In this document: positions 22,325-32,872 of the stretch, piece after piece
How the letters are laid out: every line of letters begins with the position of its first letter
Numbering within the stretch: the stretch's first letter is position 1
DNA from: Macrocystis pyrifera
Lineage: Eukaryota; Sar; Phaeophyceae; Laminariales; Laminariaceae
Direction: 5' to 3'
Length of the DNA: 64,000 nucleotides
Assembly: GCA_031763025.1 (NCBI GenBank)
Contig: JASSKH010000030.1
Coordinates: forward strand, 8,596,653 to 8,660,652
Made by a program: the position numbers and the translations under genes
Notes under the pieces: generated by a model
Told to the model about the DNA's origin: nothing
The model's database searches: none
Seen by the model: only the letters and a program-made list of their open reading frames with translations

Positions 22325-23625
22325 GGGAGGCATGTTCGATTCAAGACCATCGTTTCCGGTATTTGCTATGTTGTGGATTGAGGGTTTAATAGACAACAGT
22401 TGATACACGATGGAGATTATGTGATGATTGGTGGTGCTCTGACTTTTGAGAGGCACCAAGGACGACTTGCCTTGAGTTTTTTGTCATTTGCACTTGTGCT
22501 GAAGCTTCCCTCGGGAAAACCGATACGAGGGGTAAGAGAACGTACCATGTAGTTTAGCCTTTTGTTTTTGGTACGTTCGTGGGCTTCTGTGCTTATGCAG
22601 ATTGTTTGTTTTGATGGCATGGTATAATAGCAGGTATATCTCTATTATCAATAGGACAGCGACACTCTTTTGAAGCGGTGTGGTGGATCACTGCTGTGGA
22701 GCCGTGGACGGCCGCGTGGATAGATAAGGGTGATGGGGTGTAACCTCGTTACATCCATGTGATACGGCTGCTGTGCTGTTGTATGTGGTGGGATGGGAAG
22801 GGACGGGAGAAGGTAGAATGTTGTGTCCGCCGCCATGGCGTCGGATGCAGGACAAAGGATAAGAGTAAATTCTACCCAGGTTTTGATTTTCTACTGCTGC
22901 TGTGTGTTCCGATACAGCAGTAGGTTGGTGCAGTCAACGTGCAGTTACTCTGCATATTGCATCTCGTTCCAGGTGGAAACACCCGGTATGAGGCGGGCGG
23001 GTTTTGGGGAAGTAGGTAGCCGCCGGATTGTTTCGGCAATGTGCGGGCTAGTGTGAGACTTTCGTGTACATCGGCGCACAGATGGCTTCCAGCAGCGGTT
23101 CGACAATGCCGGTGGCTTGGCTTTTGGAGTTGAACCTTCTGGTTTGTCTTCTGGAGTTAGCCATCTCTCGGTGTGCAATTCATTGTGTATTGTCTGGTTT
23201 GGTATCATATGTTGAGCTCAATAACAGTACGTGTGGCAGTGGGCGTAGTTTTTTGTTCCCTGTGCTGCCGTTTTGTATGCTGTGATTTTGCTCTTGTCTT
23301 GTATTTTTTTTTCCGTGCGTCTTTGATGCACGCGACATCGGTGGAAGGAAAAAAAAAATTGTTGGCTTCGAGCTTGAAGCCAAAAGAAAAAAAAAACACC
23401 CGGTGGGTTTACCCACCACCCTCTTGAAAGAAGAAAAGTGCCAATGATTCCACTTCGATTACACCAACAAAACGTATCAAACCTTTGGTTTGGCTCGTAT
23501 TGAAATTGACCCACTATTAATAACTGTCGATCAGGGTGTGTGTGCTATACTCGATGATCGGCGGTACTAAGAAGGAGAAATATCGAGCTGTTGATCGCTT
23601 ATCTCTGACTTCCGACTTCCATGTT
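22325..23625 (-). repeat. Module C, unit 2
   Basis: Full-length inverted module. Read on the minus strand it has GGTGGGTAAACCCACC (23402-23417), TTGGCTTC...GAAGCCAA (23362-23383), CCACCGATGTCGCG (ATG 23338) and the core block at about 22483-22595. Its order is the same as in A and B. Identity to B is high near the gene and falls with distance. Confidence 0.65.
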
Positions 23626-24843
23626 TTGACCTTGTAAACAATGCTTTTGCTTCTTCTGTAGCACTGTAAGCGAAGCAAATCCGTCTTGTTGTATGCTTGC
23701 TTGATGCTTCGTCGTGAATAGACTCCGTTGCCACACATTTGGTAAGTGTAGATTAGACATTTCGTATGTTTCTTCCATGTTATTTTGTCGTGTCAATACA
23801 ATGCCGTCCCTGACATGGTTTTGTATTTCCAAGGGTGAGTTAACGGTGGAGCTTGAGCTGCTGAGTGTTCTACTATGATATACAGTTAGTTGTACCGGTT
23901 TACTTCGTCTAGTGCTTCGTATAGGTTCAAGGTTCCCTGGTACCTACAAGAGGTATCATGCAGGAAGTTAGTTGAATATCATCTGTATTTGTGAAAGATG
24001 ATGGCAACAAGCGACGCTGAAAGACGAAATTAGGACCTTTTTACAGCAGTACTTGCGTATATACCAGGTACGTAATAATGCTTCGCTTTGAGAACAATGG
24101 TTGTCAAGTTTCACCCACCTATAATATCATACCTGGTACTACTACAGGAAGTAGCTAGAGTGTGTAGAAATAACCTCGCTGTGACTCGCACGGCGTCCAG
24201 TGTAACCGCTCGCGAAACCACACCCCACCGAGCTCATCATCTTCTCCTGCGCACGTCGATCGAATCTGAAGGTATGAACGTCCCTAACTCCTAAGGCCTC
24301 GACCATGTTAACCCTGTTTGAAACTCGAATCTCGATTCTCGATGTAAACGTATGATCTGATTTTCGATAACAGCAAGCTTTCAACCTTTATGCAATAACT
24401 CGCTACCCTCTCTTGCACCACAACGCACAAAAGCAGCAACCCTAATTAGAAGAAGAATGCCCCCTCCCCCTCCTACCGGGGGGCAAGTTTAGCTACATGG
24501 AGAATCAAGCTTCGATAGTAGGAAAACTGATACCTGTTACGTATAAGCAGGACGTTATTAAAACGTTGCGACATGGACCGAAGCATGATACGGTGTGCAC
24601 ACTCGCGGCCTTGATAAGCGTAGACCCTTTCGTCGACTACTACATACTTACTCGTAGATGTTTTCACAGCAACCCGTCCTTTAATTTTTTCTTGCAACGC
24701 AGAGAGACCGCAAAGAATATCTGCAAGGTTTCTTTCGGTTACCATAGCAACAACGTCTCCCAATTCCGCGTATTATGTATGTATGTATGTATGCATTTGT
24801 TGCATGGCCACCTTTCAAAGAAAACTCCTTCCCTGCGCGTCAC

Positions 24844-24920
24844 CCTGTCCCTGAATTTAAATATAAGGACTGTTTGTATACTAACATTCAATAAAAAAGT
24901 TCCTTATATCTAGGGACAGG
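24844..24920. repeat. Foldback element 1 of the unit tail
   Basis: Inverted ends CCTGTCCCTGA...ATATAAGGA and TCCTTATATCTAGGGACAGG. Copies: 45113-45187 and 59607-59684. It lies 21 bp from foldback element 2 and shares its small-hairpin layout. Confidence 0.6.
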
Positions 24921-24941
24921 TTGGTACAATATGTATGGACT

Positions 24942-25048
24942 ATTACGGGGGACCATAGTAAATAGGACCAAATATTGTCGGTAAAAAAAGGTAAATATAT
25001 AGGTTTTGGTGTTTACCGTAGGTCCTATTTACTGTAGTCCCCCGTAAT
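24942..25048. repeat. Foldback element 2 of the unit tail (107-bp hairpin)
   Basis: The ends ATTACGGGGGACC and GTCCCCCGTAAT are inverted, and the pairing continues through AGTAAATAGGACC / GGTCCTATTTACT and GGTAAA / TTTACC to a tip near 24995. It looks like a miniature foldback transposon or cruciform; no clear target duplication. Second copy at 45210-45314. Confidence 0.7.
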
Positions 25049-25483
25049 GAGGAATTTTGAGTGGCTTGTCCCTGAGCGGGACTGCAGTCGTATCACTCGG
25101 GAGGAACCCAAGAGTATACCAAGAGTTGCACCACCCAAGCACCGTGGAGCTCGAATCGCTACTACTGTCTCTAGACAGACGTCATTTTCTTGTGACGATG
25201 CATCTCTCCGTCTTCAGCTCATCCCTCCACTTTTGTTTGTGTCATAATGCCTCCTCGCGGCTCCCTCCGTATTTATGTGTCGCCCCTCTTCTTACCCGTC
25301 CCCTTTGCCACCAGCAGCGGGCGCGGGCGCTCTTGGGCGTTATCGCTGCGTTTGTCTAGGCGTAGGCACGGATAACGCCATATACATAGGAGAGGATGTC
25401 GGGCAGCCGGGGAGGGAGGGGGGTAATTGTTTTGTCGCGCGTCGTGCCAGTACGCGGTTATCATGCAAGGTGTGATGACTGAC

Positions 25484-25600
25484 GTCCGATTTTGATGTCT
25501 CCCTTCGTCCTCTCCTGTTGCCAAGTATCGGCCGCTCCTGTTGTCCGATTTTGATGTCTCTCTTTGTCCTCCTCTCCTGTTTGCAAGTTATCGGCCGTTC
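25484..25600. repeat. 59-bp direct repeat
   Basis: Two adjacent copies begin GTCCGATTTTGATGTCTC at 25484 and 25543 and end near TATCGGCCG. Counterpart in unit 3 at 45750-45866. Confidence 0.7.
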
Positions 25601-25691
25601 AGACCCGGCAATCAAGTTAGTCGTACTCGCAGATGATATCTACTCGATATGTACCGCTCTGTACTCAAATATAGGGAACTTTTGCAAATCA

Positions 25692-25881
25692 ATATTCAAT
25701 CCAAACGGTTACTATATTCAGGGACAGAGTAGTCCTATACAACTAGAGATGCCCGCGATGTGTATGCAGGCCACACGATAAAACAGCAGTACAGGACACA
25801 CCGTCGGTTCCTCAGCTCTTGTCCTTCTTGTGTATCACCCTGACCTCAATATACGCACCGTTTGGATTTTGATGTGAATAT
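25692..25881. repeat. Foldback element 3 of the unit tail
   Basis: The left arm ATATTCAATCCAAACGGT...TATATTCAGGG is matched in inverse by CCCTGACCTCAATATA...ACCGTTTGGAT...GAATAT. Counterpart 45957-46148, with a slightly different centre. Arms contain CCCTGA, as in foldback element 1, suggesting one family. Confidence 0.55.
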
Positions 25882-27342
25882 CAAACGAGCTTACATTCCC
25901 GTCATTCCCGTTCGGAACGGCATCTGTAGACGTCCTCTGCGTTTTTTTTTTTGTGTCGTCTGTGCTTTGTGTGGCATGGAAATCAGAACCTACCATGGGC
26001 CCAAACGCCATGTATCCCCCCCTATGTTTACATGCCATATTATCAATAGGTTATGACCACTACTGGTATGTATTACTATGCCCCTCCGTAATAGTACCAA
26101 ACCGAACAAGGACACTTGGCACGGAGCAAGTGACACAAATGTTGGGTTGGCCAGAGGCTGGATTTCATGCTTCACTGTTGTTGTCTGTGCATGGGAAAGG
26201 GTGTGTTCGGTGCTAAATTCAGTATGACGGATTCCGACTTTCATTTTTTTGTTTCTGCTCGCACGGCAAAATCTCAACCTTTCCTTAATACTCGTTTTCT
26301 TGGTAAAGACCTGGCACTAAGGGTTATGTACGGTATGGAACGATTTTCCTCACAAAATCAGTGCAACGGTCTCTCTTGTAGGCCAGCGCATCCGTTCAGA
26401 CTGAATCGATATCGTTCCTCGAATGATGATGCAGGTAGGAAGCCGTTTTTTTCGACGTATTCACATCATTGTAAAGCGCCCTCGTTCTCTGGAAATAGGC
26501 ATAAAACAGGGTGCCCGAGCTGGATACAGGATGTATCAGTATTATGGTGCGCCTCCTCTGTACGCGTTTTTATTTAATAGCTACAGCAGGAAATAGCTGT
26601 TACGAAGTCACGCCTGGTAGAGTTTCGAAAAACGGAAAGAAGAAAACATTTTAAAAACGGCGCCGAGGTATAAGGACAATCAGACAAAGGGGGGGGGTGC
26701 ACTGAGACGTCGGCGGCTAAATTATGTCGTCTGCTGCCCAGCCTATATTCTGTCATCTGCCGCTCAGGCTATATTATATTATGTCGTCTGCCGTCCCACC
26801 CTCTTACCAATTCCGCTAACCAGAAGAAGTTTCGGGACCTCGAGGGACGAAGCCGCGTTGGGCTATCTTCGCCAAGATTGGCCGACGCAAATCTTCGACA
26901 CATAACAAATCCGGCGCAATGTCAACCCGAGAGTCTGTAACGCTCTCCCCCGCGGAGCATCCCGCCCTCATCAAGTACAACCGATCCGTGTTGAAGGGCT
27001 GCGTACAAAAATGCGCAAACAGACTGGAACAAACAAAGAACTGCGAATGCGAGGCAAACGTACAAAATGCGCAAACAGTCTGGAACAAACAAAAAACTAC
27101 GAATGCGAGGCACACGCACAAGAGTACCACCCACAACAAATGGCAAAATTACGCATGCGACCATCCCACAGCAGGGGTGCACCCGACGTTCCTGAGCCCC
27201 TCACATTGGGAACTCAATATATCACCCTATACAATACTTGGAAGAATTTCGTTCGGGCCATCCGACCGGCACTTGTATGCGCTAGTCCTAAAACGAATAT
27301 ACGAATAATTTTTTTATCCTACCGTAACTGGTAGTTCCTCAC

Positions 27343-27574
27343 TGTAGCCAAAAGATACCAAGCCGTGGAGGTTTCAGTGTAATCGCATGTGTGAGTGGAG
27401 CAGTGGCCGGGGATCCTGTGTGATGTCCCCTAGCCACCTGGCTCGTGGTCCGATGAGGATCACTCCGTGATAATACAAGCTCTAAGAACAAGACTTACTG
27501 AGTGCGAGGCCAGCGAGACTGGTGGAGTCCCTCGCTGGAAGCCCTCTTGCTGATATCATCTGGCAGAGGCCATA
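27343..27574 (+). repeat. 5' LTR of the Gypsy element
   Basis: 232 bp, starting TG and ending TA rather than the usual CA. The ends are fixed by the TCAC duplication. Identical to the 3' LTR as read. Confidence 0.93.
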
Positions 27575-27781
27575 ATATCTAGATATTCGCGGAACTTCTG
27601 TTGGAGGAGTTTTCGGCTGCGGAGTATTGGGTCACAGCTGGGAAGGCAGTTGGCCCGTTGGACGGATCGAAACGGCTTGAAGCGCACAGCAGGGGAGGAC
27701 GCTCCGGGAGCTGGAGGACGCACAGGTCAGGCGGCAGTTTCTCCGTTATTACAGTAGAGTCCAGGTGGACTGCTGTGGATT

Positions 27782-28720
27782 ATGGCGCACACGGCAAGCA
27801 CGCCGCTGGTGGTAGGGGAGTCTCTGACTCCACCGAAATACGGAGAGGTGTGGACCGAGCAGGCCTCTCGTGTTTTTTACGCAGCGTACCTCGATTATGA
27901 GGAACGGCTGCAGCTCGCCAACGCTCAGGGGGTGGTTCAGCACTCCAAAGTGAGCATGGGCCAGCTTATCCCCAATTACATTCATCGGTGTTTTGAGGGA
28001 TTTTACAAGCATCAGACTACGATGACCGCCTCGGAGTTGTTGGACGCTGTTAGGCAGCACGCCGGTTACACAACCACCAGCAACAGATTTGATACCTCGC
28101 GGGCGGCAGCGGACTTGCGTCGCGTTCTCTCAATGAGGCGCGATGAAAAGCAGGGCGGTGAAACATCCGTCAAAGACCGCGCGATGATGGTAAACTCCGC
28201 TATGGAAAAGTATTTTGCGGAGAATCACGCGGTGCATGCCATGTACCGCGCGCAGGACCGTTCGTGGTTGCCCGGACCGGCGGAATTTGTGAGCATGGCG
28301 TTGGTGGATGGCTTATGGCCGTCCGAGTTCAAAAAGTACGTAAAAGGTCAGCTCACGTACGCTGCAGGGTGGAAGAAGGACCCGGCATTGGTCATGGACC
28401 AAATTTTTTTTCTGCTGCAGAACAGTGGAAATTCATCGAGGCGTATGGTCGGAAAGATGCTGCAGGGGCAGCTGAACCGCGACGCCAACAGCAGCAGAAA
28501 CCGAAACAGCAGCAGTCCGCGAAAAAGTCGTTTGTTCGCGTCTGTTTCGAGTGTGGTGATCCCAACCATTATGTTTCTGATTGCCCAAAAGCTCGCGGTG
28601 GCGGCACAGCTCCCAGCAGTGGTGGGCGCGGGTCGTCAGGGTATCGCGGGGGCCGCAATGGCGGCCGGGGCAGATTCAACCATGGACGCGGGCGCGGTGG
28701 CCGTGGTGGCAATCAATTGA
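27782..28720 (+). CDS. gag: Gag, capsid-like part (frame runs out after a T8 tract)
   Basis: The ATG at 27782 lies 207 bp after the 5' LTR. About 210 residues up to the T8 run (28404-28411) form a helical, capsid-like region with no strong family signature beyond its position. After the run this frame continues to 28720 but translates a Ser/Arg- then Ala-rich sequence that is the wrong register of the nucleocapsid. The true continuation, including the zinc knuckle, is in the -1 frame from 28402. U UUU UUU in the correct phase (28405-28411) would allow programmed -1 slippage, but the position before the zinc knuckle makes a simple length change in the T-run at least as likely. Confidence 0.75.
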   Translation: MAHTASTPLVVGESLTPPKYGEVWTEQASRVFYAAYLDYEERLQLANAQGVVQHSKVSMGQLIPNYIHRCFEGFYKHQTTMTASELLDAVRQHAGYTTTSNRFDTSRAAADLRRVLSMRRDEKQGGETSVKDRAMMVNSAMEKYFAENHAVHAMYRAQDRSWLPGPAEFVSMALVDGLWPSEFKKYVKGQLTYAAGWKKDPALVMDQIFFLLQNSGNSSRRMVGKMLQGQLNRDANSSRNRNSSSPRKSRLFASVSSVVIPTIMFLIAQKLAVAAQLPAVVGAGRQGIAGAAMAAGADSTMDAGAVAVVAIN

Positions 28721-31700
28721 CAGCGGGCGGTGGAACTTCTGCTGTTGCTTCTTCAACTTCTGGTGCGCCAGCGGCAGGAGCCGCTGGGTCGGGATCTGGT
28801 TCGTCTGTTGCCGGCCGAGCTGTATACGTTGGAGGAGCTGGAACATCGGTGGGTGCTGCTGGAGCGAGAACTTCGCCATCCACCGAGCGGGCGGAGTCAG
28901 TGTCTGGTGCTGCTGCAGGGGCGGTAGCGCCGGAACCGTCTGTATATTCGACGTCTTGGTCGGGGTGGACCGCCGATTCTATTTCTTCGGCGCCGGCTGT
29001 AGGAGGGCAGCCATGGCGTCAGGTGACTCTTGGTACCGACCAGAGTTCAACGGCAGGTGAAGTGCCTGTCGATCGCAGCGCTGAGTGTTTACGCGCTGAT
29101 CTCTCTTTGCCAGGGTCGGTTGGTTCGCTGATGGCGCGTGTGATCCTTGATTCGGGGTCGGCGCTCACGTCCATCGGTGTCGGCTTACTTCAGCAGCTGT
29201 CTTCGCATTTCGGCGGCGCCGATCTGCAAATTCCGTTCGAAAATGGCCCGCAGCAGGCGAAAACCGCTACGGGTGTTTCAGTGATGGTCACGCACAAAAC
29301 GGTGCCGATTGCCGTGAGTGTACGGACGCCGTGGGGAGCGGTGAAATTGGAGCCCATCACTTTCGCGGTCATGCCTGGTACAGATAACGTCGTTCTGTTT
29401 GGCATGGCTACCATGAAAGCTCTTGGCATCGACGTCTACCGTGAAGCTCTGGAGAAGCTTCGCCCTCGCGCAGTGCCGGTATCGACCGGTGTGGAGACTC
29501 CGAGTTACCTTGCGGCGCGCAGAGTGACGGTTTCCGTGCGTGCTTTTCAGACCGAGGCTACGGTGGATGCTCCGGAGGACAAGGCGGTGGAACATTTGGT
29601 CGACCGGGGGCCAGACATGTTCATGGATCCGGAGGAGGAGCGGACGGCCCGAGAACGGGCGTTGGAGGACAGCGTGCAGCAGGCAGAGCAGAGTGGATTA
29701 AGCGTCGGCGGAGCAACCCGTTTGCGCGAAATTTTGGCTCGTCGCGTGGGTGCTTTTCGCCGTGCGCTGTGTGGTGATCCGCCAGCGCAAGTGGAGCCGA
29801 TGCGAGTGCAGCTGAAGCAACAGGCGAAGCCTGTCAAGGCAACGCCACGTCGGTACGAACCGACGAAAAGGGACTGGCTCTCGAAGTGCATTGCTGCTTT
29901 GGTGTTTTTTGGCTTTGTCTACCACAACATCCAGGCGGTGTGGGCGAGTCCGGCGATGGCGGTGCCCAAGAAGGACTCTTTCCGTTTGGTGAGCGACTAC
30001 TCGGCGGTGAACGCACAGGTGGAGAAGTCCCCGGGCGTCATGCCCAACCATGAAGACATGGGAGATCTGCTGGGGGCGCGTTTCTTCGGCAAGCTGGACC
30101 TACTTCAAGGGTACTGGCAGATGCCTTTGGCTCCGGAGGCGCAAGACGTCTTCACCATGGCGACAAGCGACGGTTTGTTCACGCCTACCCGTGTTCCCCA
30201 AGGTGTTTTGAATGCGACTTCTTATTTCCAAGGTGTCATGACTGAAGTGTTGCGTGGTTTGGATTGCAAAGTTTGGGTCGATGACGTTTTCTTTTTCGCA
30301 GACACCGAAGAAGCTCTTCTGCAGCTGCTTGATGACATTCTTGAACGCCTGGAGAATGTTGGACTGTTTGTCGCCGCCCACAAGTGTACCTTCTTCTCTC
30401 GTGAACTGGTCTGGTGTGGTAAGGTGTATTCCAATGGTGTCGTGTCCCATGACCCCGCTCGAGTGCAAGGTTTAAGTGAAATGCGTCGTCCCGAAAACGC
30501 TGGAGAACTAATGCAATTCTTGCAGGCTGTCAACTGGTTGCGTACATCGTTACCACGTTTAGCGGAAACGGTAGCACCGTTACGTGATTTTTTGGAGGAG
30601 CTCCTTGTTGGGGCTACACGTCGGACTAAGCGAGTGGCGCGCAATCGTGTCATCAAGGATACCGCGTGGACGGAGGATCGGGTGCGGGCGTGGAATGCCG
30701 CACGGGGTTTGGTGGCGCAAGCAGTGCCGCTTCATCATCCTCGTCCCGGGTGCGTTGTTTTGATGTTTCCTGACGCTTCTGATTTCCATTGGGGTAGTTT
30801 TCTCACCCAAGTGCCTGAACACGAATTTCGCAGTGGATTGGCGTTGGAAAGCATGTCTCACGAGCCTCTCGGATTTCTGAGTGGTTCGTTCACAGGTTCG
30901 CAGTTGCGCTGGGCGACTGTCGACAAAGAAGGTTTTGCGATCGTTAATACGTTCCGGAGGCTCGAATACCTGCTTTGGGGTGGTGTTCATATCTTTACTG
31001 ATCATCGAAACTTGCAGTACATTTTCAATCCGGAGAAGTGTGTCACGACGGTCACAAAGACCATGGCACAACGCCTAGAGAATTGGAAGGGTGTTTTAGG
31101 ACAATACCGCTATGCAATCGAACACATCCCTGGCGATCGAAACTGTTGGGGGGATCTGTTGTCTCGTTGGGTCAAAGTTCCTACGGTGCCTGTTCGTTCG
31201 GTTGCCGTGCACAGCCCATGTAATGCTGACGATTCGCTTCCCGCATTGGATGTGATTCGTGCCTCGCAACAAAGGTCTGTCGCTCGTATCGGCGTTGGTG
31301 TTCATGAATTTTCGACAACCTTCGGTCAAGCTACCTTGGCCGATGATGGTTTGTTTCGTGTGCGTGTTGGGGTGCGTGACGTCTTGTGGATTCCGCCGGA
31401 TGATCTTGCTCTTCAAACTCGTTTGATGGTGTGCGCGCACATGCGCTCGGCTGGTCACCGTGGTGTGGCGCCGACTTTGTTTCGCCTGAAGGAATATTGT
31501 GTTTGGCCTCACATGGATTCTCAGGTTCGCGAATTCGTTCGCCAGTGTTTGCACTGTGTAGACACGCGTGCAGGTGCACTCATTCCTCGTCCCTACGGAG
31601 ACACGGTGCATGGTACCGCTCCGGGAGAAGTGGTGCACTTTGATTTTTTGTATGTTGGCCACAGCGGGCCCGAAGGTAGCGATGGCCTGCCTGATGAGGA

Positions 31701-31848
31701 TGGTTTCCGATATGTTTTGGTCATCATGGATGATTTGTCCAACTACGTGGCGTTGGAACCGGCCGAGGCTTGTACAGCCGAGGTCACAGCGAAGCATTTG
31801 CTAGCCTGGTGTAAGACTTTGGGGGCCGCCGCGTGTGTGGGTGAGTGA
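28402..31848 (+). CDS. pol: Nucleocapsid-protease-RT-RNase H-integrase (first part of pol)
   Basis: About 1148 residues in the -1 frame relative to gag. Visible: CCHC zinc knuckle CX2CX4HX4C at 28543-28584 (about residues 48-61); aspartic protease motif LDSGS at 29146-29160 (residue 250); reverse transcriptase motif A Asp in KLDLLQGYWQ (30097), motif B region PQGVLNA, and catalytic WVDD at 30274-30285; RNase H Asp in FPDASDFHWG (30772) and TDHRN; integrase zinc-binding region ending CLHC (31546-31557); and the first integrase catalytic Asp in HFDFLYVG (31642). The frame then ends at a TGA (31846-31848) because of a +1 shift near 31825-31840, between the first and second integrase aspartates. 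The enzymes act in the particle and nucleus to copy and insert the element. Confidence 0.9.
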   Translation, partial: NFFSAAEQWKFIEAYGRKDAAGAAEPRRQQQQKPKQQQSAKKSFVRVCFECGDPNHYVSDCPKARGGGTAPSSGGRGSSGYRGGRNGGRGRFNHGRGRGGRGGNQLTAGGGTSAVASSTSGAPAAGAAGSGSGSSVAGRAVYVGGAGTSVGAAGARTSPSTERAESVSGAAAGAVAPEPSVYSTSWSGWTADSISSAPAVGGQPWRQVTLGTDQSSTAGEVPVDRSAECLRADLSLPGSVGSLMARVILDSGSALTSIGVGLLQQLSSHFGGADLQIPFENGPQQAKTATGVSVMVTHKTVPIAVSVRTPWGAVKLEPITFAVMPGTDNVVLFGMATMKALGIDVYREALEKLRPRAVPVSTGVETPSYLAARRVTVSVRAFQTEATVDAPEDKAVEHLVDRGPDMFMDPEEERTARERALEDSVQQAEQSGLSVGGATRLREILARRVGAFRRALCGDPPAQVEPMRVQLKQQAKPVKATPRRYEPTKRDWLSKCIAALVFFGFVYHNIQAVWASPAMAVPKKDSFRLVSDYSAVNAQVEKSPGVMPNHEDMGDLLGARFFGKLDLLQGYWQMPLAPEAQDVFTMATSDGLFTPTRVPQGVLNATSYFQGVMTEVLRGLDCKVWVDDVFFFADTEEALLQLLDDILERLENVGLFVAAHKCTFFSRELVWCGKVYSNGVVSHDPARVQGLSEMRRPENAGELMQFLQAVNWLRTSLPRLAETVAPLRDFLEELLVGATRRTKRVARNRVIKDTAWTEDRVRAWNAARGLVAQAVPLHHPRPGCVVLMFPDASDFHWGSFLTQVPEHEFRSGLALESMSHEPLGFLSGSFTGSQLRWATVDKEGFAIVNTFRRLEYLLWGGVHIFTDHRNLQYIFNPEKCVTTVTKTMAQRLENWKGVLGQYRYAIEHIPGDRNCWGDLLSRWVKVPTVPVRSVAVHSPCNADDSLPALDVIRASQQRSVARIGVGVHEFSTTFGQATLADDGLFRVRVGVRDVLWIPPDDLALQTRLMVCAHMRSAGHRGVAPTLFRLKEYCVWPHMDSQVREFVRQCLHCVDTRAGALIPRPYGDTVHGTAPGEVVHFDFLYVGHSGPEGSDGLPDEDGFRYVLVIMDDLSNYVALEPAEACTAEVTAKHLLAWCKTLGAAACVGE

Positions 31849-32794
31849 TACCGCCACGCATTTCAAGAACAGGGTGCTTGCTTTGTTGAGCGACGCGTTG
31901 CACATCGAACATCGTTTTGCTGTCGCTTACACGCCGTGGTCGAACGGTACGTGTGAACGCATGGTAAAAGAGGTGGTACGTGCTCTGCGTTCCATTCTGT
32001 CAGAACAGCGTCGTCAGGTTTCGGAGTGGGTTGATGTTTTGCCGGCCGCTCAGTGGGCCTTGAACACTTCGTTTCGTGAACGTTACCGAAGCACTCCGTA
32101 CAGCGTGATGTTTGGGCGTGCTCCGCGTACCGATTTCTCGGCGCTCGTTTCTGAGTCTGATGGCAGGTGGAATGTTGACGTGATGAATGCTGACTTGTTG
32201 CGTGCGAACGTCCGTGAAGTCGTTGCAGAGCAGGAGAGATTTTGCGCCGATATTCGCGCAGCTGTTGCCGTGTCTCGCGACAACAAACGTAAACAGGCTC
32301 AGGGCCAGGTGGTGTTGCCAAAATTTGCGGTTGGTGATTTCGTGTTGTATGCTCGTGTTCGTCGGCAGGGTGTCACACCGAAATTGTTGTCCACATGGAC
32401 TGGTCCGTGGCGTGTGGTAGCAGCTGATCATGATCATGTGTACTCAGTTCAGAACATCGTTTCTGGGAAGGTGCATCAAGCTCACGTGGCTCGTTTACGA
32501 TTTTATGCGGATGCGACGTTGAACGTCACCGCTGATCTGAAGGATGTTTTCCAACATTCCTTTGCGCAGGGTGAATGCCGCATGAATGCTTTGGTGCATG
32601 TGGCCGAAGATGATGCCAACGAGGTGATTGTCTTGGTCGATTGGGATGGTTTCGAAGCAGAGGAGCGCACGTGGGAGTCTTTGCGGTCGATTTATTCTGC
32701 TGCGCCTGAATTCGTCGTGAAGGAATTGCGCAAATTACGGATGACCCGTGCGCTCAAGATTAAAATTGCTTCAGAGTTCAGCATTGATTTGTGA
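31835..32794 (+). CDS. pol: Integrase core remainder and chromodomain-like tail (second part of pol)
   Basis: Continues pol in the next frame. The second integrase Asp is in VSDTATHF (31847) and the Glu in SNGTCER (31955), giving D-X35-E, exactly the retroviral-integrase spacing. After the core comes a C-terminal region with KFAVGDFVLYARV and WTGPWRVV (the GPY/F-type module). The tail (about 32600-32745) reads LVDWDGF...EERTWES, the pattern of a chromodomain, which in chromoviruses guides insertion into chromatin. There is no independent start; it belongs to the polyprotein and needs the upstream frame. Confidence 0.88.
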   Translation: MWVSDTATHFKNRVLALLSDALHIEHRFAVAYTPWSNGTCERMVKEVVRALRSILSEQRRQVSEWVDVLPAAQWALNTSFRERYRSTPYSVMFGRAPRTDFSALVSESDGRWNVDVMNADLLRANVREVVAEQERFCADIRAAVAVSRDNKRKQAQGQVVLPKFAVGDFVLYARVRRQGVTPKLLSTWTGPWRVVAADHDHVYSVQNIVSGKVHQAHVARLRFYADATLNVTADLKDVFQHSFAQGECRMNALVHVAEDDANEVIVLVDWDGFEAEERTWESLRSIYSAAPEFVVKELRKLRMTRALKIKIASEFSIDL

Positions 32795-32872
32795 TTTGCC
32801 GCATGCGATTTCGTCTTGGTTTTTTGGTTTTGTCAAGCTCGTTCGTGTCGAGTGAACTCGCTTTGGGGGTGC

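Larger units (their letters stand above)
11757..26256 (+). repeat. Tandem unit 2 of the array (complete, 14.5 kb)
   Basis: This is the only complete copy without a large insertion, so it is the reference for the unit (14,500 bp). It holds the same blocks as unit 1 plus the roughly 2.6-kb tail (23626-26256) with three foldback elements and a 59-bp direct repeat. Differences from the other units are mostly single bases and changes in A, C, G or T runs. Confidence 0.92.
23626..26256. other. Unit tail, no supported gene (copies in units 2, 3 and partly 4)
   Basis: Counterparts are 43891-46506 and 58381-59760; it is absent from unit 1. It holds foldback elements at 24844-24920, 24942-25048 and 25692-25881, a TATG microsatellite near 24776-24793 and a 59-bp direct repeat at 25484-25600. 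The open frames are short, overlap on both strands and show no recognisable product. Confidence 0.6.
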
